From: Alitta virens
Taxonomy: Eukaryota; Annelida; Polychaeta; Phyllodocida; Nereididae
DNA: 64,000 nucleotides
NCBI GenBank assembly: GCA_932294295.1
Contig: OW028573.1
Location: 4,506,001-4,570,000 of the forward strand
Direction: 5' to 3'
The translations under genes and the position numbers were made by a program. The notes under the pieces are model-generated. The model was not told the origin of the DNA, ran no database searches, and saw only the letters and a list, made by a program, of their open reading frames with translations. Shown here one piece after another: positions 36,801-47,668 of the stretch; the first letter of the stretch is position 1, and every line of letters begins with the position of its first letter.

Positions 36801-39800
36801 TTTAAATTCCCAGTGTTTTGCACTGACCGGAAATACGTCACTGTTGCATTATAGATCTCGGCATTGCAATTCAAGTGGTGAGAACAACTGTCAACAACAG
36901 TTTAAGATACAGTTAATTGCACTTTCAGAGCAGTTCTTACTGAGTGTCAAGTAATTGCCAATGAACTATTTGACATTGCAATTAGAGAATTTATTAGACC
37001 AAATTAAATAAAACAAACAAAAGCAGCAAATTACAAGGAACTACAATAAGCAGTAAAAAAATAAAATAAAAAAAGGTCAAAATACAAAATTTTTTTGGTC
37101 AGGAGACATACACTAATAAAGTTCTTATTTTAAAAAACGCTGACTAGCGCCCCTTTAAACTCATATTTAAAAAAAAAAATAAAATTATTTAATAAAATAA
37201 ATAAGAAATAAAAAATTAATAAAAACATTTATTATAAATAACAAGATCTAAATATAAGAAATAATGATGGGATGAAAATGAAAGTATGGCAAACAAATTG
37301 CAAATTTAATAAAAAGTTTACAACAGGGATCAGTTCTTAATTGAGATTGTGACATTAAATATATTTCGTGTATGAATGTACTGGGTGGCACTGGGACTCA
37401 CAGATTTCAAAGCAGCCAGCAGAATTGACAATGTAAAATTATCAGTGAAACAGCTATCAATTATCCTGCTATGTAATACAACTACTGAATGTTTGGATAA
37501 CTGAGTACTAATTAAATACATTTTCAGTAATTTAGAGCAGTTTACATTGTATTAGATTTCAGCATTGTATGCATACACGAAAAATGTATTATGTTGCCAA
37601 ATAAATCTATAGATCTATCATTCGTCCACTGTTTATTAGTGAAGCTTCAAAAAAAAAATAGTGTATTGGACAAAGTTTTATTGAAAATGAGTTTTTGATA
37701 TTATTTTATTTTAAACTGGTAGGCCTATATTAAATGTATCTAGCAATGCAACCAACAAACAATTGAAATAAGCACAATATGGTAATTAATATATTAATCT
37801 TGGTAAAGGAGATGATGCCTATAAAACATCCCCACTAACACTATATATACACTAAACATAGATACTACGAAATATATTTATACTATAAATAATACTGCAC
37901 ACTGTCCCTAAATATTATGTAACACATATTTTATTTACAAAGCAAAGCAGTATTCCAATTCTGTTCTCTTGCAAAAATATGGTCAGAAATATAGTGATAC
38001 AAAATATTATTTTCCCATGCCTATATACCTATTCTTAGATACAAATTGCTCATTGCAATCAATGCAATAATTATGCAGTTTTTCCAAAAGATTGCAATTA
38101 ACACCCTTTATTTTGTTGTGCTGTCTGTTCTTGTTATAATTGCAATGAACAGTGTAAGGGCTTGTAATCAACAGGATTGAATTGATTCATATGGCTGAAT
38201 GCATATATGGCCTAGCTGTTCTTGACTTAGTACATAAGTGACGTCACTATTAGGCGTGCCGTGTGCAATAATGGCGGCCCCCAGCATGTCGGCGGATGGT
38301 GCAAATTGCATTTTTAATTGGCTTGAAATCATATCAAACCATAGTTTAAGACATTTCCTTTCACTGCAATGTATTATATAACATCTAATTGAACTTTTGA
38401 AATTAACTTACAAACTTCCATTAGTTCCCCTTTAAAGCGGGGTTCCACTGTAGCTCTATGGATGCATAATGTGGATACACTATTTAGATTACACAGCAGA
38501 ACACTCATTAATGCAGCTTTTCTACTTTGTTTAAAGCAGACTTCTGCTGTAACAAATACATATCACCGGTCTCAGATCTTTTGTCAATATCAAGTCATTA
38601 ATTACTAGTCTCCATAGAAACATCAGTCGCCCTAGATCAAACAAGACGTTGCTTTGTTTGGTGATCACTTATGATGCTCTTATAGCATCATGCAGTCACT
38701 CGCATAAAGAAGATTAAACAGACAAGCGAGACACAGCTTCCTCATCCATAATTAATGGATTCAGTGTTTCTAGTCATTTCATTTATTCTCTTACAAAGTC
38801 TTTCTAATCTTTTAATGTTGATATAGTGGAACCTGAACACGTTTTTCACGAAGATGAGTTCTCCAATGCTTTGTACCTCAAATGAGTCTGTCGCTACTGC
38901 TTGTACTTTAGGATGCTGCTTTATGTCACCTGCTGTTCAAGAAACTCATTAAGTTCATGCATGACAAGATCAGTGTGCTCTTTATGGGGGTGATGCTGAC
39001 ACCAAATTGGCTTCATTTGCAGAGTGTATGAAGAAAAGATAATAAACTGATCTTATGAATACAGAGACAGCCAGGTTTGACTATGTGAAAACTTTTTCCC
39101 ATTTCCTAGTACGTAATTGAGTTTCCAAGATGCAGGTTTGTCTATACTGTAGTAGGAAGAACTAGGGTTTGACATGGTGTATAATAACATGCAAAAGAGC
39201 GCCGCTTTAATATCATTTCATTAAGACTGCGTCAAAACTATGACCCGCCTCACAATAGTGGATTTTCACGGAAGGTGCTCTAAATTTCCACCAGGTGGCT
39301 ATGACAGAATATTGCAATTCTATTGGCTGAAAAAGTTCCCGCCCTAAACTGTGATTGACTGAAGCAAAATGCATCCCAGCAGCAGTTTTTTTTATTGCGT
39401 TTTAATGTATATTTGACACCTTATCATTCAGTTGATTTTTGTTATTTTTCTGAGAAAATTATATTTATTGAATAAATCAGTGATTATCTTCTTTGTCTGA
39501 AAAGCAAAATGAGTAATAAGAGGAGAGGAAGGACTTATGTCTTGCTGAACTCAGGGCTGCTCAGTGAAAAGACTCTATTAGGACCACCAATTCTGGATCC
39601 AATCGTGTTCTTGCCGTGTATTTACCGTCTGACCACCTTGTTTTTAGGATTGGTGTCATTTGTATCCTTAAAGGGGGTTTCACACATAGCCGGATCAGAC
39701 GCAGGAGCGTCCCGGAGGTCAACTCCGTAATACTCCCGCATACTCCGGGGAAAGGCGTATAGACATCTTGTTCATGTCCGGGAGTGTCCGGCAGTGTCCG

Positions 39801-42800
39801 GCATGGTCCGGTAACACCGGGGGACTCCGGCAAAAAAATTAAACATGTTTAATTTTTCATGCCGGAGATCCCGGAACAGTTAAATCCGTGTTGGTCCGTG
39901 TAGATCCGTGTAGATCCGTGTAGACGCCCAGTAGACTCCGCCGATCTCCGGGAATCTCCGTATTGACTCCGGTATGTCTCCGGCATGTCTCCGGCTACAT
40001 CCGGCGTCAACCGGGCATGAATATTTCGCCGCCATTAACGCCGGAGAGTACAAGGAGCCACAACGGATCCACACGAATGAACACGGTGTAAAGACCGGTG
40101 ATATCCGCGAAGGCACCGTGAAAATCTGGTTCACTCCTCACTCTAAACGGGACAGTCGTGTTAGCTCCGTGTTGCTTCTTGTTGAGACCGTATTGACATC
40201 GTGTACACATCGCCAAACATTTATTTTTTGTTGACATTTAACAGCTCTTTGATCCCGGAACCCCCCGGAGGTAATAAAATGTTACTCCGGGACGCTCCGG
40301 CGTCTGATCCGGCTATGTGTGAAACCCCCTTTACTGTCTAATTTATGCACAGTTGACCACTGAATGGGGATATTGACCTGTCTTCTCTATGTTAATTAAT
40401 GAATACAATGTATGAATACTTCTATCATCGTCTGTGTCACCACGACACAGCCAATAACAAATTGACCTTTTTTCTATCATTAGTCACCAGTAGATTCAAC
40501 GGTCTCGTTATTTCTACACCAATGCGTTGCAAAAACAATGTTTGCAGCAGCTGCTAGTGTCAACCAGTGTTACACTAGGTAGCCGAAAGTAAATGGAATT
40601 ATTTATGAACGTCATAAACAGATTGTTGGGTTTTTTCTTGTTGTAAATTGTCTTCGCGTAGTTCTATTTTCCGACCGCAGCAAGGTCATGACAATTGTTA
40701 CAAAAAGTTACTGTGTTTTATTCCACACAGAGCCCTTAATGTAGGACAGCTGGGCAGACAAAGCACTTTTGGGATTGGCCTTGCATCCTAATTCTTAGCT
40801 CATACATAGAGATTTGCTGTCCGCGCCCTTACATGAAAATAGTGAGGTGGCAACACTGCAGTTGTCAGTAATATACCGCATGCTGACAACCCTTTATCTT
40901 GAGTTAAATTTTTCATGGAGGTTTGTTAGACAAGTGTAGACTGTGTTTGATACACACAATCTATTGGATAAGTATACTAAATCTATCGTAAAATATTGTC
41001 CAGAGAAACCCCGTTGGACACCGGATTGTCCGCCTATTTAATTGGCTAATGTGTTGAGTGGGAGGGATATTTGTCTGGGCCATTATTTCTTGTGTACACA
41101 GTGGAGCAAAAAATAATGGCCCAGACAAAAACAATGTCTGAAAACATTGCAGGAACTGCACTTTCACCTGCATTTCTTAGATTTTACCTGAAATATATGA
41201 GTTCAGTCAAAAAGTGGAAAATAGCAAATCTACACAGCTAGAAACGATAGAAAGATGCGTTTTTCTGCTAACCCTTTGAAATGATGTTTTCTGCTTCACT
41301 ATTCTAATCTCATTACATCAGACATGCATCTTCTTTTTGTTTTAATGTTTTAATGCTATGGCCAGCTGCCAGAGGCAGATGTAATGATGAGATGATAGGC
41401 TTGGAATACACTCCATGTTACATAGTATGTCAAGTATATAAACCGGGGATAATAAATGTGGAAGGTTTTGTCAGACAAGGCACTCAAATGTCAGACATGA
41501 AACGTCATTGTGTCTGACACTTTGTCTGACTATTGTTAAAAGACTTCGCAGACACTGTCGTAAAAGATTATAATTTTTTTTTTAGAATCCTACTATATTA
41601 ATATAGGCCAGAACATCCATTTATTACCAATCAAACACATAACAAGGAATAGTGGTTAAAGGGGAACTAAAGGAGATTAGTATGTTTATTTTAAAAGATC
41701 AATTAGATATTAAAATATCAATTGCCGCGAAAAAAAGTGTTCAAAAGAGGAGTTTAGTATGAATTTTAGCCTATATAAACATGCAATTTGCACCACCCCC
41801 GACAACGCTGGGGGCCGCCATTATTGCGCACGGCATGCAAGGCCGTGACGTCACTTATGTCCTAAGTGCGATCCTGCACAGATTGCAATCCAGTTCATTG
41901 CAATTTAGTGAAGAACAATATAGCATAACTACAAGAAGTTAATTAGACGTTTTTGGAATACAGCATGATTGCAATGAACAATTTGTATATAATAATTAGC
42001 ATTTGATTATATACAACTTTTTACCCAAGCACGGGAGTTTACTAAGTAAAGTTAGTGTTAGTATTTGGCATAACTCAAGATTGGCAGAATGTATTATATT
42101 AATGAACAAGTTGTACTTGTTCATTTGTATGCAACTTGAAAGCATGCATTGCTAGACATATTTAAAACTCATGCGGGAGGAGGAAGGACTAAGCTAAAAT
42201 TCAAGTTGTTATAAATAAATACACTTTTTTTCTTAAAAAAAAACGTATTTGCTGCAGAAATGGATTTTAATTGTTTAACAAGTGCATAGTTCGATAGTTA
42301 GATAGATAGATAGATAGATAGAATACATAATGTTAAAATCTAATACAATGTAAACCAAAATATTATATACATGCATAGAGTTTTTAGAGAGTTTATTTAT
42401 TCACCAATCTCCGCAAATACAATTTTACAACTTAGGGTTACATAGGAATATCACAAAACTGACTGGTAATGGGGCTACACCCGACTGTTTAACAATATAC
42501 AGTAACCCATAGGGTGGATGCCCCCAGATAAAAGAAAAAAAAAATTTACTCAATCAAAAATACAGAATATATAAAACAAGGCAACAAGAAAACGAGAAAA
42601 ATAAACAATGGACTTAATTTTCGCATTATCAACAGCATTTTTCAATGAAAAGAGAGAAGAAAAAAATAAAATATATATATATATATATATAATGCTAATT
42701 ATGATTGAAACGTGATTTTGAATAGGATTTTACAAATTATATTTGAGTATTTACATTTCTTAATTGCTGTGGTAAATGCAGCCAAAGGTATTATAAATCT

Positions 42801-45800
42801 GCTGAAAGGTATGAATAGGTGTTTGCAAAATGTTTCTATTTCTAGTTGCTTGGTTATGCGATGGAATTTCAAATAAATTGGCATTACGTTTTGGCAGAGT
42901 ATCATTCACATACCTATATGAAATACCTAACAGAGACAAATCTACTAGATCTTCTAACACAAGTATCTCAGCTTTCTTATAAAATGGGATTAGTCTGGTT
43001 CTTCTGTTTAATTTAAATATTGCTCTGACAGCTTGGTTTTGTTTAACTTTCAATTTCTTTAGTTTAATAGTTGAAAGCAAGCATAAGAAGATAAAATATC
43101 TTAAAACATTTTTCATGCACTGCAGTGGTATTGTTTAAAGAAATTTATCTTCTATACTATACTATATAGTGCAATTTACATTACATTTATCTATAATTGC
43201 ATAGTCTCAAATTGTTTAATGGCAATTTACTTGACACTTGGTTAGGACAGTGACATGCTCTTATTTCAATTGCAATTAACACATTTTGCCTGTTTCTGAC
43301 ACTGCTAACCTATAGTCAAGCAATTGGATTGCACTTGGCACTCATTGCCTTTGACCTAAGTACAACAGTGACGTATTTCCGGCGAGAACAAAACACCCGG
43401 GAAAGTAGAAAATGGCGGCCTCCGTAGTTTACAAAACGGAGCTAATAAATGCAGGATATTTCATTACCAGGGCATATATACAAGTTATGAATATCGGGGA
43501 TGTGTTTCTATGGACCCAAGCTAACATCTGAGAGGTAAAGTGCAAAAGGGGTTAGTTCCCCTTTAAGTACAATTATTGGAAGCATGGCTGCAACATGTGT
43601 CATGAATGGAAGGCTATTACAGGAAGTCCTATTTGATTAAGGTATTGACCTCTATTTACCGACCAGTGACTGTAGAAATGTGAACCGGTACATACAGTTA
43701 GTTTCATAAATATGGTCGACTCCAGACAGCTATAGCAACCTATTCCTGGCTGTAGTTATAACTGGCTTAATAAGTCAGCAGCTTCTGTCTACTCCTTTGT
43801 TCAACATCTACATCAATGACCTTCTCTACAACATCAGTAGTATTGCCCCATGTATAACTATGCTGATGACAACAGCCTTTCCTGTCATAATAAAGATCCG
43901 CTAGTCGTCAAAGATATCTTGGAGACAGCATCTTTTAGTACTTTACAATGGTTTAAAGACAACTTTATATTGGCGAACCCAGACAAGTTTCAAGCCATCA
44001 TCCTAAGCAGAAACCCAAATGCAACAGTGCCAAGCTTCAAAATTGGAGATGTCATTACCCATCCGGCCAACGAAGTCAAGATGCTTGGTTTCACAATTGA
44101 CGAATAATTTACTTTCACATCGCATGTGAAGAACATCTATAGCAAAGCAGCTTGGCAAGTCAATGCTCTCAAATGCCTCTCCTTCTTCCTCAGCACTGAA
44201 AGCAAACTAGCAATTTACGAGTCCTTTTTGAAGTAAATTTCAGTTATGGTCCCAAGTAAAAATGATGGATGTAGGGACTCCCTACATCTATCATTTTTGT
44301 GATAGAAATGAAGCAGGAATGATAGAGAAAGTAAATGAGAGGGCGCTTAGGGTGATTTGTAATGATCTTAATGCAAAATATGCACAATTATTAAAAAAAA
44401 TATGATATGGTAGCATTATATGATCAACGCACAATGCAGGTATTTGAGCAAATCTCTATTAAGATTGTCAACGATGATGCTCCACCTATACCAGCTGACT
44501 TCTTTAACACCCTAAATGTACCATACTTTTTAAGGAACACTATGTTTTATCAAGAAAGAGTTTATACTTATAAAGTATAATTCTGTAAGACATGCTGGTG
44601 CTAGTTTATGGAACGGACTACCTTAGCATATCAAAACATGTGATGCCCTTTATGATTTTAAACAACTTTTAAAATACCACAATTTTACCTGCCAATGTGG
44701 CACATGCTTTAAATGTGCATTGTGATATGATGCTAATGTTAAAATTTCTCTTGTTTTATTATAGAGCTATGCTTCCAAATGTTCTATGCTCTTAACCTCA
44801 TCGGTATATTTTATCATCCTTTTATACGTAACATCTTTTTAACGAAAGATTACAAATATGAATAACTCTCAACTTATGCACCAAATGGTGCTGCATGTAG
44901 TTTTAGATCCAGCTATGAGTAGGAAGCTTTAGACAGACAGCTCCATGCAGTGGCAGGTAGCATCATATAGCTTTGTTTAGGTTCTATTGTACTGTAAGCA
45001 TAGAAGCTAAACGTCAAGATATTCTGGAATGGTAAGCAAAAACACTGAATGCTGATGACATTTCTTTGCAGTATGGTTTTCGGTCTCATTACCAAGACGC
45101 CGGAACGACTGGCGGCCATGCCACTGAGCAGTACTTCCGGACGATTGGCTGCCTGGTCGGCAGTACACTTTGCAAGCATCGCTTTGGCCCTGTTGCTAGG
45201 ATACCATTGCAGTCGTCGCCCTGTTATTGTTGTCTTCTTAGTATTGGCTGGTCTGTGTTTAGAGTGCACGGCCCCAGTGCCTCCAGGTATGGTAATGTGG
45301 GGCTGCCTTAATTTGTTCTTCTCAAACACCTAGAGAACTGACGTATAAATGTGTTGCTCAGTAAATTGCATTCCCACTAATGCCTCATTGGTCCTATTGT
45401 TATCTTATACATAGCTTTCAATTATGGAGTAATGATGAGCTCTTTTAATGAGACATTTACATAGCTCAGCGCACTTGATTACCAGTTAACAGGTTAACGG
45501 CCGATTTCCTAATTGTACAGTGCCATTTGGTCCTATCAACTCCGTGAAACATGGTTCTCATTGCAGCTTGTATTATACTCTACCTTGACTTTTAGTTATT
45601 TTACTAACTATCCTGAAACTACTGCAGACCTGTAATTATTTCCTTTTTGGGGATTGTGACAGACTATTATTGATACACTGGTGACCCTGACCCCTGTACT
45701 CAAGTGTTGAACCTCATGACACACACTGCATGACATATGGTCATTAAACGTTCCTCTTCCCTTGCAGAGCTAGCCACCTTAGCCCTCACCTTGAGGGTCA

Positions 45801-47668
45801 TTGCTGTTGTCTTGATGACGTCATGTCACGCCCTCTTTCTGCTGTTTGTTGTGGAGTTCCTTCCTACAACAGTTCGCGCCACCAGCGTGGGTATTATTTA
45901 CAGCGCCACCTGTGTTGGTCACATCATAGATATAGCCATACAGAACACGGTGAGTAATGGGTAGGCCTACATGGCCAAATGTGCCACGTGCGTTTTAAGG
46001 ATAAATACATGGAAATTGCATGGTTTTTAGCTAATTACAATGAGGCAAAAACCATGCGTTTGTCCAAACGCATGGAAAATGCACGTGGCACAATTGGCCA
46101 TGTAGGTGCCTCTAGAAATCAATGCTGGTTATAGATGAACCCATGAGCTGGATCAATTGAATAGTATGACTTTGCATTACACTTTATGTCCAGCATTCTC
46201 TTTGTTACAGTTTATTAGTAAAGCCATAGAGTTGATGGTTTCTCTATGGTAAAGCCATCCGTTCAAATTGCAAGTAAATAAAGTGATCATGGCATGCACA
46301 ATGGTCATCGTGTGAATCCATACATATATAGTCATGCCTAGTATTAATTCCACTCTTAGTGGGTCAATTAGGTAAAGTAGCCAGGCTGCCTCGCGAAGTT
46401 TTACAGAAAAGTAACAAACATATGACTATTGTTAATTTGAAGTGTCCTACCAGAATGTATGAAGAACGAATGTGTATGTTTTCATGGTATTTATTTAGAG
46501 TTTAGACGAGTCTGTGTCATCTGTCATACGAGGGGGCGCCTGCATGGTGGCAAGTCTCATGTTGATGTTTCTTCCCGACACGTGGCGCTGTAAGTTCCCT
46601 GAAGCCATAACGGACACAGACGACCTCTGTCGGAAACATGACATGTATTGCTTGTGAGTATTAAGTATTAACAATCAGTTTAACAAAATGAGAAGAATAC
46701 TTGATGGGCAGTGAAATAAATGGCATAATATTTAAGCAGTACTAAGAATTTCAAGCTTATCACACTTCCATGGAGATACACTTCAAGAAAAATGCCACTT
46801 TTATAAAAGGTGCATGATTAAAGCTTTTTGAAACTGCTAAAATGGATGAGGATATGAATATAAAAGTCAGTAAAATGCTTGCTTATAAGATGACTTGCTA
46901 AAAGGATCTTTTCTTAAATTAATGTTCCATTAAATATCCGGTGAATGATGGACTTCGCATCCATAGTTTAAGTGCTAATCTCAACATAGCTGGTCTAAAG
47001 AACTTATCATACATTTGTAGCCTGATATAATTACAGGTGGGAATTCAATTATTATGTGATAAAAAGACAGGTATTGCTAAAAACTTCAGTAGCAGCTAAA
47101 TAGCTAGTTTCACCTGAAAAAGGGTAATAATAATGCTTTCAATTAAAGTTCTATGAACCATTATCTTGTATCCAAGCGTTTCCATCTCATCACTACGTCT
47201 GCCTCTAGAAGTCAGTCATACCTTGGGTAAACTAGAGACATACAAGGTCGTACAGGCTGCAATTCACGATACATCTATGTAGTTCTATTGTGTGACTAAA
47301 TTTCTTGACTTCTGGAAACTTTTTGTAGTTGGCTGAAGTAGTGGAAAATCACAATCGTACAAAACTCAAAACCTAAAGTTGCAAAAGTGATCCAAGTTGG
47401 GTGTTAAGAGCTTTGAGCTTTGGGAAGTACTTCAGTTTCTTTCAACGTTATTTTCAATTTCAACAGGTTCACCAAAGCCATGTCACCTGTCAGGCCATTC
47501 CAGATCAACGGCCTGCTACTTCCGCCCAGTCGCCACCAATCGGAAAGGAGAAACACTATTGCAGTGCCCTATGTCGAGCCAGAGCGACCTCTTGCGGAAG
47601 CAAGAACCAGGAACTCATGCGTGTGGGAAATGCTAAGCGACACCTCCAGTCAGCCAACCAAGTTTTAG
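27897..47668 (+). CDS. SLC22-type organic ion transporter (major facilitator superfamily), 10 coding exons
   Basis: Exons: 27897-28301, 31105-31208, 31435-31589, 32943-33105, 34419-34545, 34737-34822, 45072-45286, 45768-45949, 46499-46653 and 47467-47668. Every junction is GT-AG and every phase agrees, giving 1794 nt and 597 residues with 12 expected membrane helices. SLC22 features: KLGDFGRYQR at the N-terminus; a long TM1-TM2 extracellular loop (about 45-135) with N-glycosylation sites at N59, N62 and N104; WTLVCQDQWK before TM2; ADRHGRRP in the TM2-TM3 loop; FIQESVRW after TM6 in place of the usual PESPRW; and FLPTTVRATSVG near TM11. The start at 27897 fits the family; an in-frame ATG at 27858 would add 13 residues. 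Reading through exon 9 meets a stop two codons on. The substrate cannot be told; loss of the PESPRW proline and motif drift may place it near SLC22A17/A23/A31 (inference). Confidence 0.9.
28302..31104 (+). other. Intron 1 of the SLC22-type gene
   Basis: It contains a SINE 3' fragment with microsatellite (29645-29845) and otherwise AT-rich sequence. No nested gene is recognised. Confidence 0.6.
29645..29845 (+). mobile_element. SINE 3' fragment with TCTA-type tail
   Basis: It holds the CATGGGGTAAATG block (29670) and the end AGAGGGCTGCACTTTCCATA followed by a (TCTA)n/(TCTG)n tail, the same 3' junction as in the 5505-5700 SINE. No tRNA head is present. Confidence 0.6.
31590..32942 (+). other. 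Intron 3 of the SLC22-type gene
   Basis: No repeat family or gene is recognised apart from a short (TAC)n run near 32524-32542. Confidence 0.5.
33901..34225. repeat. Diverged tandem duplication in intron 4 of the SLC22-type gene
   Basis: 33901-34035 and 34061-34225 share a common order of blocks: GAGTG.TAC.TG.G.CA.AAAC.CATCA.TGCAA, then a GAAGATGAGGAG or GATGATGATG tract, then CCCATT.TAGCT and CACAAC.T.GGAA. The second copy carries an expanded (GAT)n tract (34108-34143). Confidence 0.6.
35042..35330. repeat. Fold-back inverted repeat, arms of about 100 bp
   Basis: 35042-35137 and 35221-35330 are inverted copies at about 90 percent identity by eye; the right arm carries about 13 extra bases. 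Shared blocks include TACAGCACACCATTAGAAC, CTTACAAACCAAATTTG and CCAGTAGAAGCCGAGAAAAG. The loop holds CCTCCCTACCTACGCTGCTG, and a near copy of that segment lies just outside at 35366-35388. Confidence 0.9.
36519..38455. mobile_element. Small TIR transposon (GGACCACC type) split by a TTAA element
   Basis: The left part (36519-36643) has ACCTCGCCAATAAGACCACC, and the inverse of a similar sequence lies near 36600-36628. The right end (38436-38455) reads, inverted, ACAGTGGAACCCCGCTTTAAGG. Both match the ends of the 56834 element (TGTGGAACCTCGTCATTAGG). Removing 36648-38431 and one TTAA makes a continuous short element, so the TTAA element landed inside it. Confidence 0.65.
36648..38431. mobile_element. 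TTAA-flanked non-autonomous DNA transposon, copy A (1784 bp)
   Basis: It begins AGGGGAACTAA and ends with the exact inverse, and both sides have TTAA (36644-36647, 38432-38435), the target duplication typical of piggyBac-type elements. No transposase is seen; a 63-codon minus frame at 37521-37330 is not recognised. Each end carries an AATGGCGGC (YY1-like) core (36791-36799 inverted, 38270-38278) and an ACGTCA site (36835-36840; full TGACGTCA at 38239-38246). Confidence 0.85.
39671..40331. mobile_element. MITE with 47-bp TIRs, 661 bp, GC-rich
   Basis: 39671-39717 recurs inverted at 40285-40331 with one mismatch; the ends read AAGGGGGTTTCACACATAGC. TA lies on both sides (39669-39670, 40332-40333), suggesting a TA target. 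The interior is dense in TCCGG, GTCTCCGG and GTGTAGATCCGT units on both strands and is far more GC-rich than its surroundings. Open frames on both strands follow from that composition and are not genes. Confidence 0.85.
41070..41129. repeat. Perfect 19-bp inverted repeat with 22-nt loop
   Basis: 41070-41088 and 41111-41129 are exact reverse complements (TTTGTCTGGGCCATTATTT). No surrounding element is recognised. Confidence 0.9.
41660..43562. mobile_element. TTAA-flanked non-autonomous DNA transposon, copy B (1903 bp), inverted relative to copy A
   Basis: The same 11-bp ends AGGGGAACTAA and TTAA flanks (41656-41659, 43563-43566) are present. Its left part matches the right part of copy A in inverted order, including TTTACATTGTATTAGATTT near 42345 read on the minus strand. 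It carries the same GCCGCCATT and TGACGTCA pair at the left (41814-41822, 41846-41853) and AATGGCGGC with TGACGTAT at the right (43411-43419, 43369). A LINE fragment and GATA and TA microsatellites (42296-42320, 42672-42690) lie inside. Confidence 0.85.
42750..43130 (-). mobile_element. LINE C-terminal RT fragment nested in TTAA element B
   Basis: The frame 43116-42760 reads like the C-terminal RT region of CR1-like LINEs (KVKQNQAVRAIF, PFYKKAEILVLEDLVDL, QATRNRNIL). No catalytic part is present. Confidence 0.65.
43691..44990 (+). repeat. Dispersed repeat interrupted by a LINE
   Basis: 43691-43790 and 44829-44990 match the two halves of a continuous sequence at 63186-63545: ACAGTTAGTTTCATAAA and GCAACCTATT on the left, AACGAAAGATTACAAATATG and CTTATGCA.CAAATGGTGCTGCAT on the right. 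The 1 kb between is LINE sequence absent from the other copy. Confidence 0.75.
43790..44828 (+). mobile_element. LINE RT fragment, inserted in the dispersed repeat
   Basis: It reads TPLFNIYINDLL, then after a one-base shift YNYADDNSLSC (43850-44107 frame) and further thumb and C-terminal sequence (SHVKNIYSKAAWQVNALK, EKVNERALRVICND). Several stops and shifts follow. A 20-bp inverted repeat with one mismatch, containing ATGATGGATGTAGGG, lies at 44267-44310. Confidence 0.8.
45966..46106. repeat. Inverted repeat/fold-back of 141 bp in intron 8 of the SLC22-type gene
   Basis: The arms begin CCTACATGGCCAAATGTGCC and, inverted, CCTACATGGCCAATTGTGCC, and both continue through CACGTGC to GCATGGTTTTT. 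The arms are about 60 bp with a short loop near 46030-46045. It lies 16 bp downstream of the exon 8 donor. Confidence 0.85.

Larger units (their letters stand above)
34823..45071 (+). other. Intron 6 of the SLC22-type gene, transposon-rich
   Basis: Exon 6 ends in phase 2 at 34822 and exon 7 resumes in phase 2 at 45072, restoring a Gly codon. More than half of the 10.2 kb between is recognisable mobile or repeat sequence, listed separately. No extra coding exon is needed to complete the protein. Confidence 0.85.

Noticed and set aside
39561..40237. Several 70-90 codon frames on both strands
   Set aside because: They lie in the MITE with inverted ends and arise from its GC-rich, stop-poor words.
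45066..45311. Alternative frames over SLC22 exon 7
   Set aside because: Only the phase-2 reading continues the transporter sequence.
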